From positions 80,560 through 144,559 of the forward strand of contig JAVHLC010000006.1 of assembly GCA_031082315.1 (NCBI GenBank): a DNA stretch of 64,000 nucleotides, in the 5' to 3' direction. Each line of letters starts with the position of its first letter. Positions within the stretch are counted from its first letter, which is position 1. Position numbers and translations under genes: made by a program. Below, piece after piece: positions 8,554-17,414 of the stretch. The notes under the pieces are model-generated. The model was not told the DNA's origin, did no database searches, and was given only the letters and a program-made list of their open reading frames with translations. Source of the DNA: Thermodesulfobacteriota bacterium (GTDB lineage: Bacteria; Desulfobacterota; QYQD01).

Positions 8554-9018
8554 ATGGGAGAAGTGGACCCGGGAAAGAATATTCTCCTTAGTATAGATAA
8601 TTCCGAGAATTCAAGGCGTGCCATCCGCTATGTGGCTAACATTGTGGGCTCATCCGGGGATTACCGCATAACTATACTGAATATTATTGAAGACATGGGC
8701 GAAGATTTCTTCCCTTCTGCCGCGGAAAGACAGACCCACATTGAGAAGCAAAAACAGACCTCCGCTGCCTTGTTGGCAGAGGCACGAAATATCATGAGAG
8801 AACATGCTGTGCCGGAAGAATGCATAAGGACAGAACAAGTAACTGCGCCTAGCGCATATATAGCCGAGTCCATAATCAGACACGCGCAACACGAAAACAA
8901 GGGTACGGTGGTTGTCGGCAGGCGGGGCATCTCAAAAAAAGAGGAGTTCCTGTTCGGCAGCGTCAGCAGCAAGATTGTTAACTATGCCAAGGACTGTACC
9001 GTGTGGGTTGTGGAGTAA
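8554..9018 (+). CDS. Universal stress protein (UspA family)
   Basis: A 154-residue UspA-fold protein: ILLSIDNSENSRRAIRYV at the N-terminus and VVVGRRGISKKEEFLFGSVSSKIVNYA at the C-terminus, which matches the ATP-binding G-x2-G-x9-G(S/T) pattern of ATP-binding Usp proteins (GRRG...FGSVS). AGGGGGGAGAT lies 6-8 bases before the ATG. It sits between the kinase-like gene and a Cys-rich gene in the sat-apr interval. A role in energy or stress response of sulfate reduction is inferred from location only. Confidence 0.9.
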   Translation: MGEVDPGKNILLSIDNSENSRRAIRYVANIVGSSGDYRITILNIIEDMGEDFFPSAAERQTHIEKQKQTSAALLAEARNIMREHAVPEECIRTEQVTAPSAYIAESIIRHAQHENKGTVVVGRRGISKKEEFLFGSVSSKIVNYAKDCTVWVVE

Positions 9019-9035
9019 CTCATAGTCTTGCCATT

Positions 9036-9692
9036 ATGACACTGTCTGTAAATACAGCCGGCTTCCCCGAGCTCTTCTACCGGGAAAGATACAGGTCTTT
9101 CCCGAAGCTGAAAGGCGTCCCGTGCGGTGTCGGTTGTGCATACAACTGCTGCGATCCCATTATTACTTCAATGGTTATCCCGAGAACCGTGGCCGGGAAA
9201 GACCTGCCCAACACCGTAGTAGCGGCCGGCGAGAACCTCCGGAAAGACATAGAAGGCAATCTTAACGTACTGACGCTTTACGGTTTTTTTGTAACTCCTT
9301 TTTTCTTTCCGGACTGTCTGGTCAAGGGGCCTGATTTTGGGATAACTAAAGATTTCAACAGGTACATTCAGGTTTATGTCCTGTTCACCTGCCCAAGGCT
9401 TACTCCGGAAGGACTTTGCTCAATATACAATCAGGAGAGGTTTAACCTCTGCGGGGGATTTAAGGGGTGTCCTGAATATTGTATTAAGGACAGTACCCCG
9501 GAGAGTTCTTTTTTGGTTCTTTCTTTCAACTACTGGCTGATGCGGAAGCTGATCGCCGTTTCCATAAGCAAGAGTGCAGAAGAGGCCATTGACGAATGGA
9601 AACGCAATGAAGCCGGCGGGATCAGGGCCTTCCTGCGCTCCAGGGGTGTATGCACCGATGCTTACCTTCCGGAGAGGCCATGTGAGGGGTGA
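9036..9692 (+). CDS. Cys-rich protein of unknown function between sat and aprBA
   Basis: A 218-residue protein with about 11 cysteines, in patterns such as VPCGVGCAYNCCDP near residue 29, LFTCPRLTPEGLCSIYNQ and NLCGGFKGCPEYC. This spacing recalls zinc/iron-chelating YkgJ-like Cys clusters, but I do not recognise the family with certainty. There is no signal peptide; one segment (YGFFVTPFFF) is hydrophobic. The ATG at 9036 lies just after the upstream stress-protein stop. Neighbours suggest a metal-cluster or redox-related job in the sulfate island, by inference. Confidence 0.7.
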   Translation: MTLSVNTAGFPELFYRERYRSFPKLKGVPCGVGCAYNCCDPIITSMVIPRTVAGKDLPNTVVAAGENLRKDIEGNLNVLTLYGFFVTPFFFPDCLVKGPDFGITKDFNRYIQVYVLFTCPRLTPEGLCSIYNQERFNLCGGFKGCPEYCIKDSTPESSFLVLSFNYWLMRKLIAVSISKSAEEAIDEWKRNEAGGIRAFLRSRGVCTDAYLPERPCEG

Positions 9693-9826
9693 GTCCATAT
9701 GTTGTGCCTTATGTGTTCTTAAGTACAAGATATGGACAGGGAACGCATTGCATTACCTGTTGATATTCCGCCATTTTTCGTTTGGAAGACTCTTCTCTAA
9801 AAGTGAGCAATTATTCATTTTTTCTC

Positions 9827-9855
9827 TTGACATATTAACGGATGCCATATATAAA
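9827..9855 (+). promoter_or_regulatory. Sigma-70-type promoter of aprBA
   Basis: TTGACA (9827-9832), 17-base spacer, TATAAA (9850-9855). The start point would be near 9862, giving a leader of about 235 bases before aprB. Confidence 0.75.
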
Positions 9856-9861
9856 ATGAGA

Positions 9862-10098
9862 TACCATTCACTAGGTCTTATTTTGGAAGAATCAGGAGAA
9901 AGTGCTCGGCTGTGAGCTTTCTTGGGTGCCCGTCCGGCGCTGTGGGCAGAGGTTGTGTCCGCGGACGGGATGAGTCTTTAGAGCGATAATTTATATTGAG
10001 AGGGGGGATGATCAGAGAAAAATAAGAATGTATAGGGAGTGAGGTTTGTAGACGGAAACAAGCCTGTCAGTAGCACAACATAAATAGGAGGAAAAATT
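9862..10098 (+). promoter_or_regulatory. Long 5' leader of aprBA with a GC-rich hairpin
   Basis: The predicted leader contains a stem CCCGTCCG / CGGACGGG (about 9928-9970) and a purine-rich stretch GAGAGGGGGGATGATC. A well-placed AGGAGG precedes the aprB ATG. No known riboswitch is recognised. The rest of the 9,693-10,098 gap holds no gene. Confidence 0.45.
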
Positions 10099-10527
10099 AT
10101 GCCAAGTTTTGTAATTCCAGAGAAATGCGACGGTTGCAAAGGCGGTGAGAAGACCGCATGTATGTATATATGCCCCAATGACCTGATGGTGTTAAACACT
10201 GCGGAGATGAAGGCATACAATCAAGAGCCGGATGCGTGCTGGGAATGTTTTTCTTGCGTAAAGATATGTCCCCAGGGCGCCATCGAGGTCAGGTCATATT
10301 CGGACATTGTGCCTCTGGGCGGTTCTGTGGTTCCCATGAGAGCTTCCGATTCCATTATGTGGACGATTAAATTCAGAAACGGGAATCTGAAGCGTTTCAA
10401 ATTCCCCATTCGGACGACACCTGAAGGTTCTATCAAACCCTTTGAGGGCAAGCCCGATCCGACGGCAGCCGATCTTGACAATGAACTGCTCTTTACTGAA
10501 ATGGGCAAGACGATGACTACCCCGTAA
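10099..10527 (+). CDS. aprB: Adenylylsulfate (APS) reductase beta subunit
   Basis: A 142-residue iron-sulfur protein, the electron-transfer subunit of APS reductase. Two [4Fe-4S] binding motifs are visible in the first 65 residues: CDGCKGGEKTACMYICPNDL (with the family's insertion) and CWECFSCVKICPQGAIEV. The C-terminal tail (about residues 100-142) wraps around AprA in known structures. It is 48 bases upstream of aprA in one transcript. Acts in the cytoplasm, passing electrons from the Qmo complex to the AprA flavin. Confidence 0.97.
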   Translation: MPSFVIPEKCDGCKGGEKTACMYICPNDLMVLNTAEMKAYNQEPDACWECFSCVKICPQGAIEVRSYSDIVPLGGSVVPMRASDSIMWTIKFRNGNLKRFKFPIRTTPEGSIKPFEGKPDPTAADLDNELLFTEMGKTMTTP

Positions 10528-10575
10528 TTAGGCGTACCATTCAGAACTTTATACTTTTTAAGGAGGATATTAGCT

Positions 10576-12498
10576 ATGGCATTACCAAACAAACCTTTAG
10601 GTGAACTCCCCGCAGTAGACAATCCGGAAATTGCGGAACATGAGTGTGATATTCTTATCGTGGGCGGCGGTATGGCTGCCTGCGGAACGGCCTTTGAAAT
10701 TAAAAAATGGGCTCCGAACGCCAAGACTATTCTTGTGGACAAGGCTTCTTTAGAGAGAAGCGGCGCGGTAGCCCAGGGTCTTTCGGCCATCAACACCTAC
10801 CTGGGTGAAAATAAGCCGGATGATTACGTAAGGATGGTTAGAAACGACCTCATGGGTATCGTCCGCGAGGACCTTATCTATGACTTGGGCCGCCACGTGG
10901 ATGACTCTGTTGATCTCTTTGAAGAATGGGGACTTCCGATCTGGAAACAGAAAGGCGACGAAGGCAAGACCCTGAAAGGTGGCGGCAAGCCGGTCCGCTC
11001 CGGTAGATGGCAGATCATGATCAACGGTGAGTCCTATAAGTGTATAGTGGCTGAGGCCGCCAAAATGGCCTTAGGTGAAGAGAACATCATGGAGAGGATC
11101 TTCATCGTAAAACTGCTTCTGGATGCCAATAAGCCCAACACCATCGCCGGTGCAGTAGGCTTTAGCACCAGGGAAAACAAGGTCCACGTCTTTAAGTGCA
11201 AGACCATGATGGTAGCCTGTGGGGGCGCCGTCAACGTATTCAGGCCGCGCTCTACGGGTGAAGGTATGGGCAGGGCATGGTACCCGGTATGGAACGCCGG
11301 TTCCACCTATACCATGTGTGCCGAGGTCGGCGCTGAGCTGACCATGATGGAAAACCGCTTCGTGCCGGCCCGCTTCAAAGACGGCTACGGTCCGGTAGGC
11401 GCCTGGTTCCTTCTCTTTAAGGCCAAGGCCATGAACGCCCTGGGTGAAAACTACATGGCCAAGAATAAAGCCATGCTGGAAGAATATCCGCCCTACGGTC
11501 TGGCCAAGGTCCCGGCCACCTGTCTGAGAAACCATCTTATGCTGAAGGAAATGTTGGATGGTCACGGCCCGATTATTATTGATACGGCCACGGCCCTGCA
11601 GGAACTGGGCAAGACCATGGATGCCAAGCAGTTCAAACATCTGGAAGCGGAGGCCTGGGAAGACTTCCTGGATATGAGTGTCGGTCAGGCCGGTCTCTGG
11701 GCTGGTACGAACACTGAGCCGGAGAAGGTTCCTTCTGAGATTATGCCCACTGAGCCCTACCTCCTCGGTTCGCACTCCGGTTGCTGCGGTATCTGGGTAA
11801 GCGGCCCGAACGAGGACTGGGTCCCGGCGGATTACAAATGGGGTTACAACCGTATGACCACGGTAAACGGCCTCTTCACGTCCGGCGACGGCGTCGGCGC
11901 CTCCGGTCATAAATTCTCCTCCGGTGCCCATGCCGAGGGCAGAATTTGCGCCAAAATGATGGCTCGGTATATCCGGGATAACGCCGGATTAAAGCCGACT
12001 CTGAAGCGGAGCGCCAAAGAACTGGCTGATGAGATATATAAACCGGTAAAGACCTACAACCAGTTCAAGGGCGCCAGCACCATGTCTGACGTCAACCCGA
12101 ACTACATCAAGCCCAAGCATTTCATGCTCCGTCTGATCAAGGCCAGTGACGAGTATGGGGCAGGCGCAAATGCCAACTATATGACCAGCGGCCCCATGCT
12201 GAAGAGATGTATGGAGCTTCTGGCGTGGCTGCGTGAGGACTCTGAGAAAATGGCGGCGGGCGATCTCCATGAACTCATGAGGGCCTGGGAACAATATCAC
12301 CGCCTGGGTACGGTAGAGGCCCATATCCGCCACATGCTCTTCAGGGAAGAGACCAGATATCCGGGCTTCTTTTACCGGTCAGACTTCCCGAAGGTTGACG
12401 AAGTGAACTGGAAGTGCTTTGTCAACTCCAAGTACGATCCTGATAAGAAGGAATGGTCGGTATTTAAGAAGGAGTGGAAGCAGATCATTCCGGATTAA
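10576..12498 (+). CDS. aprA: Adenylylsulfate (APS) reductase alpha subunit
   Basis: A 640-residue FAD flavoprotein that reduces APS to sulfite and AMP. N-terminal dinucleotide fold CDILIVGGGMAACGTAFEI (residues 25-43), DKASLERSGAVAQGLSAINT, the substrate-region RSGRWQIMINGES, and HSGCCGIWVSGP followed by LFTSGDGVGASGHKFSSGAH agree with AprA of sulfate reducers. Length is normal. AGGAGG precedes the ATG. It follows aprB in one operon and ends before a strong terminator, so qmoABC may be partly uncoupled from it. Confidence 0.98.
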   Translation: MALPNKPLGELPAVDNPEIAEHECDILIVGGGMAACGTAFEIKKWAPNAKTILVDKASLERSGAVAQGLSAINTYLGENKPDDYVRMVRNDLMGIVREDLIYDLGRHVDDSVDLFEEWGLPIWKQKGDEGKTLKGGGKPVRSGRWQIMINGESYKCIVAEAAKMALGEENIMERIFIVKLLLDANKPNTIAGAVGFSTRENKVHVFKCKTMMVACGGAVNVFRPRSTGEGMGRAWYPVWNAGSTYTMCAEVGAELTMMENRFVPARFKDGYGPVGAWFLLFKAKAMNALGENYMAKNKAMLEEYPPYGLAKVPATCLRNHLMLKEMLDGHGPIIIDTATALQELGKTMDAKQFKHLEAEAWEDFLDMSVGQAGLWAGTNTEPEKVPSEIMPTEPYLLGSHSGCCGIWVSGPNEDWVPADYKWGYNRMTTVNGLFTSGDGVGASGHKFSSGAHAEGRICAKMMARYIRDNAGLKPTLKRSAKELADEIYKPVKTYNQFKGASTMSDVNPNYIKPKHFMLRLIKASDEYGAGANANYMTSGPMLKRCMELLAWLREDSEKMAAGDLHELMRAWEQYHRLGTVEAHIRHMLFREETRYPGFFYRSDFPKVDEVNWKCFVNSKYDPDKKEWSVFKKEWKQIIPD

Positions 12499-12545
12499 TC
12501 GAGGTCAGAGGGAAGTGTTGAGTGCGTAACAAATGACAGACCAAT

Positions 12546-12584
12546 GCCTCCAGGCGTTGTAAAAGACGCCTGGAGGTTTTTTGG
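12546..12584 (+). terminator. Intrinsic terminator between aprA and qmoA
   Basis: Stem GCCTCCAGGCGT / ACGCCTGGAGG followed by TTTTTT. It separates aprBA from qmoABC, although only 39 bases remain before qmoA and no clear promoter is visible there; partial read-through is likely. Confidence 0.9.
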
Positions 12585-12623
12585 TGTCCTTAGAGCGAGA
12601 AAAATCGACCATGGAGGAATAGC

Positions 12624-13892
12624 ATGACATCTGGAACAGGTCCTGTAAGCGGAACCATACTAGTCGTGGGTGGGGGGATTAGCGGATTGACGGCTGCCCT
12701 GGAGGCGGCAGAGGTAGGATATGATGTTATATTGGTGGAGAAGAATCCATACCTTGGCGGCCGGGTAGCTCAGCTAAATAAGTATTTTCCAAAGCTATGT
12801 CCTCCAACATGCGGCTTGGAGATTAACTTCAAAAGAATCAAGACGAACCCCCATGTTAAGTTTTATACCCTGGCCGAAGTGGATAAGGTTTCAGGGAGTC
12901 CCGGCAACTATGATGTGTCTGTGAAAATAACCCCTCGATACGTAAATGAGAACTGTGTGGCCTGTAATGCCTGCGCTGAGGTGTGCCCGGTTACACGCGA
13001 AAATGACTTTAACTTCGGTATGAATACGAATAAGGCGGCATATAAGCCGCATGACATGGCTTTCCCGATGCAATATGTTATCGACGGAAAGATATGCCAG
13101 AAGGCAAGTTGTGCCAGGTGCGTTGAGGTTTGTAAATACGATGCTATCGATCTGAAGATGGAACCGAAAACCCTGGAACTGAAGGTCGGCAGCATAGTCT
13201 GGGCTACAGGTTGGAAGCCTTATGATGCTGCTAAGATGGATAACCTCGGATTCGGAAAATATAAAAATGTCATTACCAATATGATGATGGAGAGATTAGC
13301 CGCGCCCAATGGACCGACTGCGGGCAAGATTTTACGGCCTTCTGATGGGAAGGAGATAAAAAAGATCGCTTTTGTCCAGTGCGCCGGCTCCAGAGATGAA
13401 AACCATCTGCCATATTGTTCATATATTTGCTGTTTGGCCTCATTGAAACAGGCAACTTATGTGGCGGAACAGTATCCGGAAGCGAAAATCTCTATATACT
13501 ACATCGATATTCGAACCCCCGGCCGATATGAAAATTTCTACCGTAAGGTCGCTGCCAATCCCAATATCACATTAATTAAAGGTAAGGTGGCGCAAATCGA
13601 GGAAGATCCCGCTACAAAGGATGTAACGGTGGTTGCTGAGAATACGGCAACCGGGGCAAAAGTCCATGAAAAGGTGGATATGGCTGTCCTGGCCACGGGG
13701 ATGCAGCCCGCCATGGCCGGGACAAATATTTCTCTTAATGTTCCATTGAACGAGAGCAGCTTTGTTCTGGCCGATCCACAGAGGGGAATTTCTGCCTGTG
13801 GCTGTGCCAAAGAACCCCTGGATGTTGTTTCCTGTGCTGAGACTGCTACCGGAGCAGCGATGAAGGCTATTCAAACTTTGGTGAGGAGGTAG
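12624..13892 (+). CDS. qmoA: Quinone-interacting membrane-bound oxidoreductase subunit QmoA (HdrA-like)
   Basis: A 422-residue HdrA-like flavoprotein. It has an N-terminal FAD fold ILVVGGGISGLTAALEAAE, the HdrA-type CPPTCGLEINFKRI segment, a ferredoxin-like Cys set CVACNACAEVCPV with CQKASCARCVEVCKYDAI, and the repeated motif FVQCAGSRDENHLPYCSYIC near residue 250. QmoABC moves electrons from menaquinol to APS reductase. GGAGGA precedes the ATG; the stop is 4 bases before qmoB, so they are translated together. Confidence 0.96.
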   Translation: MTSGTGPVSGTILVVGGGISGLTAALEAAEVGYDVILVEKNPYLGGRVAQLNKYFPKLCPPTCGLEINFKRIKTNPHVKFYTLAEVDKVSGSPGNYDVSVKITPRYVNENCVACNACAEVCPVTRENDFNFGMNTNKAAYKPHDMAFPMQYVIDGKICQKASCARCVEVCKYDAIDLKMEPKTLELKVGSIVWATGWKPYDAAKMDNLGFGKYKNVITNMMMERLAAPNGPTAGKILRPSDGKEIKKIAFVQCAGSRDENHLPYCSYICCLASLKQATYVAEQYPEAKISIYYIDIRTPGRYENFYRKVAANPNITLIKGKVAQIEEDPATKDVTVVAENTATGAKVHEKVDMAVLATGMQPAMAGTNISLNVPLNESSFVLADPQRGISACGCAKEPLDVVSCAETATGAAMKAIQTLVRR

Positions 13893-13896
13893 GTAG

Positions 13897-16197
13897 ATGG
13901 AAAAGAAATACGGAGTATACATCTGTACCGGCTGTGATATCGGTAAATCACTTGATATAGAAAAGCTGTCTGCGGTAGCTGCCAGTTCCAAGGTTCCACT
14001 TTGTAAAACCCATCCTTTCCTGTGCGGTCCGGCCGGTGTTGACTTGATAAAACAAGATATCGCAGGGGAGGGGGTCAATACCTTGATCATCGCTGCCTGT
14101 TCACCAAGGGTCATGTATGATGTTTTTGAATTCGGCCCTGTACTGGTGGAGAGGGTAAATCTGCGGGAAGGCGTGGTCTGGAGCCATGAGGCAAAAAAAG
14201 CAGGAGGCGAAGGAGAAGAGGCGGCCATTGATCCGGAGTTTCAGATGCTGGCCGAGGATTACCTGCGTATGGGGATTATAAAGACCCAAAAAGGTGAGCT
14301 TCCTGAGCCCTATAAACCGGAAGAGGAGATTAATAAGAAGATCCTGGTTATTGGCGGGGGTGTGACGGGTATGAGCGCAGCCCTTGATGCGGCCAGTGTC
14401 GGCTATGAGGTCACTCTCGTGGAAAAAGAGAAGGAATTGGGCGGGTTTGCGGCCAAGCTCTATAAACAGGCGGCCAGGACCTACCCATATACCGATATAG
14501 AGACACCGGACATCCAGTCCAAGATCAGCGCGGTTAGTAGCCATGCGAAGATCAATGTACGCACAGAGACGGAGGTGTCCCGTATAGCCGGTGCGCCGGG
14601 GCTATATCATGTCTCGTTTAAACCGGCGGGGACTGAAGGTGAGTGGGATGTGCCTCCTAAGGCAGCCGCTCCAGCAACAGAGGAGGCCAAACCGGCCGAG
14701 GGTGGAGAAGCCGCTGAGGCGGGTGGCCGGGCATACAAGGATATCCTGCTCCAGGACGAGAATGCAGAACGCTACGGCGCGGTAATATTGGCTACCGGGT
14801 GGAGGCCTTACGATGCCAATAAACTGGATGCCCTGGGCTTTGGCAAGTATCCAAATGTGATTACCAACGTGATGATGGAGGAGATGGCGGCGAAAGGCTC
14901 CCTGGTCCGGCCTTCGGATGGAAAACCGGTAAAGAGTGTGGCCTTTATTCAGTGTGCCGGCCAGCGGGATGAAAAACATCTTCCGTACTGTTCTGCGACA
15001 TGCTGTATCACCTCCCTCAAGCAGGCTAAATATGTGCGGGAACAAGGTGAAGACGCCAAGGCGTTTATTTTCTACAAGGATATGCGCACCCCGGGCCAGT
15101 ATGAGAATTTCTATAAGAGCATGCAGCAGGATCCGGGGGTTTTTCTGACCAAGGGAGATGTAGTATCCATTACCGAGGATGCCAGGAAAGGCTTGACCGT
15201 AGAGGTTGATAATACCCTTATCGGAGAAAAAATTGAGGTGAACGTGGACATGGTGGTCTTGGCCACCGGCATGGTCCCCACGACCCAGGATGAGGCCATT
15301 ATTAATCTGGCCTACCGCCAGGGGCCCGGCTTTATAGACCTGGAGTTATTTAATGGTTTCGCGGATTCCAATTTTATCTGTTTTCCTTACGAGACCAGGC
15401 GAACCGGTGTCTATGCGGCGGGCACGGTCCGGCAGCCGATGACCATACCTATGTGTGAAGACGATGCGGCCGGCGCGGCCCTCAAGGCCATTCAGTGTAT
15501 AGAATCGGCCTATAGGGGCGTATCGGTTCATCCGCGTTCCGGGGATATGAGCTATCCGGAGTTCTTCTTCGCAAGATGTACACAGTGTAAGCGATGCACC
15601 GAAGAATGTCCGTTTGGGGCATTGGATGACGATGAGAGAGGAACACCCAAGCCCAATCCCACGCGGTGCCGGCGCTGTGGCACCTGTATGGGGGCCTGCC
15701 CGGAGAGGATCATCGGGTTCAAAAATTACAACATTGACATGATCGGCTCCATGGTGAAGTCCTTTGAAGTGCCGGAGGACGACGGTATATACAGGGTTAT
15801 CGCCTTTGTCTGTGAGAACGATGCCTACCCGGCTATGGATATGGCCGCCATGAAGGGGCTTAAGTTCCCGGCGGGCATAAGGGTTATCCCGGTGCGTTGC
15901 CTGGGCTCTATGAATATGGTCTGGATTAAAGATGCCATGTCCAGAGGCATCGATGGCGTTATCCTTCTGGGGTGCAAGTATGGCGATGATTATCAATGCC
16001 ACTTTGCCAAGGGCAGTGAGCTGGCCAACAGGCGTATGGATAACGTGGGCGAGACATTAAAATCTCTGGCCCTTGAATCAGAACGTGTTAAACTGGTACA
16101 GGTGGCCATTGACGAATATGATAAGATACCACAGATTTTCAATGAATTTATGGAGCAGATGGAGGCCATGGGCCCCAGCCCCATGAAAGGCTTTTAG
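13897..16197 (+). CDS. qmoB: Quinone-interacting membrane-bound oxidoreductase subunit QmoB (HdrA-MvhD type)
   Basis: A 766-residue cytoplasmic protein. Order: N-terminal CTGCDIGKSLD domain, FAD fold ILVIGGGVTGMSAALDAASV (near residue 147), FIQCAGQRDEKHLPYCSATC, a ferredoxin domain (CTQCKRCTEECPFGAL and CRRCGTCMGACPERI), and a C-terminal MvhD/FlpD-like domain (RVIAFVCENDAYP, VIPVRCLGSM, GCKYGDDYQCH). An Ala/Glu-rich insertion (about residues 253-276) looks like a linker. It partners QmoA and QmoC in electron transfer to AprBA; the MvhD domain suggests possible electron confurcation, which is inference. Confidence 0.96.
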   Translation: MEKKYGVYICTGCDIGKSLDIEKLSAVAASSKVPLCKTHPFLCGPAGVDLIKQDIAGEGVNTLIIAACSPRVMYDVFEFGPVLVERVNLREGVVWSHEAKKAGGEGEEAAIDPEFQMLAEDYLRMGIIKTQKGELPEPYKPEEEINKKILVIGGGVTGMSAALDAASVGYEVTLVEKEKELGGFAAKLYKQAARTYPYTDIETPDIQSKISAVSSHAKINVRTETEVSRIAGAPGLYHVSFKPAGTEGEWDVPPKAAAPATEEAKPAEGGEAAEAGGRAYKDILLQDENAERYGAVILATGWRPYDANKLDALGFGKYPNVITNVMMEEMAAKGSLVRPSDGKPVKSVAFIQCAGQRDEKHLPYCSATCCITSLKQAKYVREQGEDAKAFIFYKDMRTPGQYENFYKSMQQDPGVFLTKGDVVSITEDARKGLTVEVDNTLIGEKIEVNVDMVVLATGMVPTTQDEAIINLAYRQGPGFIDLELFNGFADSNFICFPYETRRTGVYAAGTVRQPMTIPMCEDDAAGAALKAIQCIESAYRGVSVHPRSGDMSYPEFFFARCTQCKRCTEECPFGALDDDERGTPKPNPTRCRRCGTCMGACPERIIGFKNYNIDMIGSMVKSFEVPEDDGIYRVIAFVCENDAYPAMDMAAMKGLKFPAGIRVIPVRCLGSMNMVWIKDAMSRGIDGVILLGCKYGDDYQCHFAKGSELANRRMDNVGETLKSLALESERVKLVQVAIDEYDKIPQIFNEFMEQMEAMGPSPMKGF

Positions 16198-16209
16198 GAG
16201 GTATGTGAA

Positions 16210-17328
16210 ATGGCAGGTTATTCACTTGATCCCGATGTTAAATTTATTGCGGAGATCCAGAAATTAGGCGGAGAGTCTCTGAAGAAGTGCTATCAGTGCG
16301 CGACATGTTCGGTTATTTGCCCCCTGTCTTCAGACGAAAAGCCTTTCCCGCGAAAAGAGATGATCTGGGCGCAGTGGGGGCTGAAGGACAAACTGGTCAA
16401 GAATGGCGATATCTGGGCATGCCACCAGTGCGGTGATTGTTCGACCTATTGCCCGCGCGGGGCCAGGCCGGGCGATGTTATCGCGGCGGCGCGTGCTTAC
16501 GCTATCAGGGAATATGCCTTCCCAAGATTCATGGGCAACCTGGTCGGCGAGGGTAAGTATCTACCGGTGATTTTGGCTATCCCCCTGGTGATAATCCTGC
16601 TGGTCCTTGCCGCCCTGGGGAATTTAAAGATCCCGGCGGGCGAGATTGTTTATTCGAAATTTTTGCCGATCAAGTTTGTGGATTCCATATTTTTGCCCTT
16701 TGCCGGTCTGGCCATAATTTCCCTGGGGCTGGGATTAAGAAATTTCTGGAATGACATAAGCCCCAGTCGTTACAGGTATCTGGTCGGGCGAAACTTTTTA
16801 AAGTCACTGGTGGAGACCATTGTCGAGGTGCTGGGGCATGTGCGCTTTAGAAAGTGCGGGACAAACGTGGGGCGCCTTACCGCCCATCTGGCCGTGTTTT
16901 ACGGGTTTGTCGGTCTCTTTATAACTACAAATATCGTGGTGTTTTACGAATATATCCTCCACAGGGAGACTCCCCTGCCGTTATATGATCCGGCCAAGAT
17001 CATCGGAAATATCAGCGCGATTATCCTCTTTATCGGTATTTCCCTGATTATAAGGAACAGGCTGGCGAACCCGGATCAAAGTAGTTCTTATTTTGACTGG
17101 GCGCTTATACTCATGATATTAGGCGTAACGGTATCCGGGATACTTACGGAACTCTTGCGGCTGGCAGATATCGCCACCCTTGCCTATCCGATGTACGTTC
17201 TTCACCTGATGTTTGTCTTCTATATCATAGGATACCTGCCCTATTCCAAGCTGGCGCACATGGTGTACCGTACGGTAGCTCTGGCTTACAAAAGACATAT
17301 AGAGACAAAATCGGAGCCTGTCAGGTAA
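16210..17328 (+). CDS. qmoC: Quinone-interacting membrane-bound oxidoreductase subunit QmoC
   Basis: A 372-residue fusion of an HdrC-like ferredoxin domain (CYQCATCSVICPLSS and CHQCGDCSTYCPRGARPGD, residues 28-95) with a membrane-embedded cytochrome b-like (NarI-type) domain of about six helices, for example YLPVILAIPLVIILLVLAAL and the later IIGNISAIILFIGISLII. It anchors the Qmo complex and takes electrons from menaquinol. AGGAGG lies 8 bases before the ATG. Last gene of the operon; a bidirectional terminator follows. Confidence 0.96.
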   Translation: MAGYSLDPDVKFIAEIQKLGGESLKKCYQCATCSVICPLSSDEKPFPRKEMIWAQWGLKDKLVKNGDIWACHQCGDCSTYCPRGARPGDVIAAARAYAIREYAFPRFMGNLVGEGKYLPVILAIPLVIILLVLAALGNLKIPAGEIVYSKFLPIKFVDSIFLPFAGLAIISLGLGLRNFWNDISPSRYRYLVGRNFLKSLVETIVEVLGHVRFRKCGTNVGRLTAHLAVFYGFVGLFITTNIVVFYEYILHRETPLPLYDPAKIIGNISAIILFIGISLIIRNRLANPDQSSSYFDWALILMILGVTVSGILTELLRLADIATLAYPMYVLHLMFVFYIIGYLPYSKLAHMVYRTVALAYKRHIETKSEPVR

Positions 17329-17350
17329 CAGTTGCTGACTGAATCAAATG

Positions 17351-17386
17351 AAAAAGCCCCGCGGGATATGTCCCACGGGGCTTTTT
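17351..17386. terminator. Bidirectional terminator after qmoC
   Basis: AAAAAGCCCCG...CGGGGCTTTTT stem-loop with A-run and T-run, between two convergent genes. Confidence 0.92.
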
Positions 17387-17414
17387 ATTATTCCCTGTTC
17401 TGTTCCTGCCAGGA

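Noticed and set aside
9003-9692. Longer start for the Cys-rich protein at 9,003
   Set aside because: It would begin within the last codons of the stress-protein gene; the ATG at 9,036 lies just after that stop.
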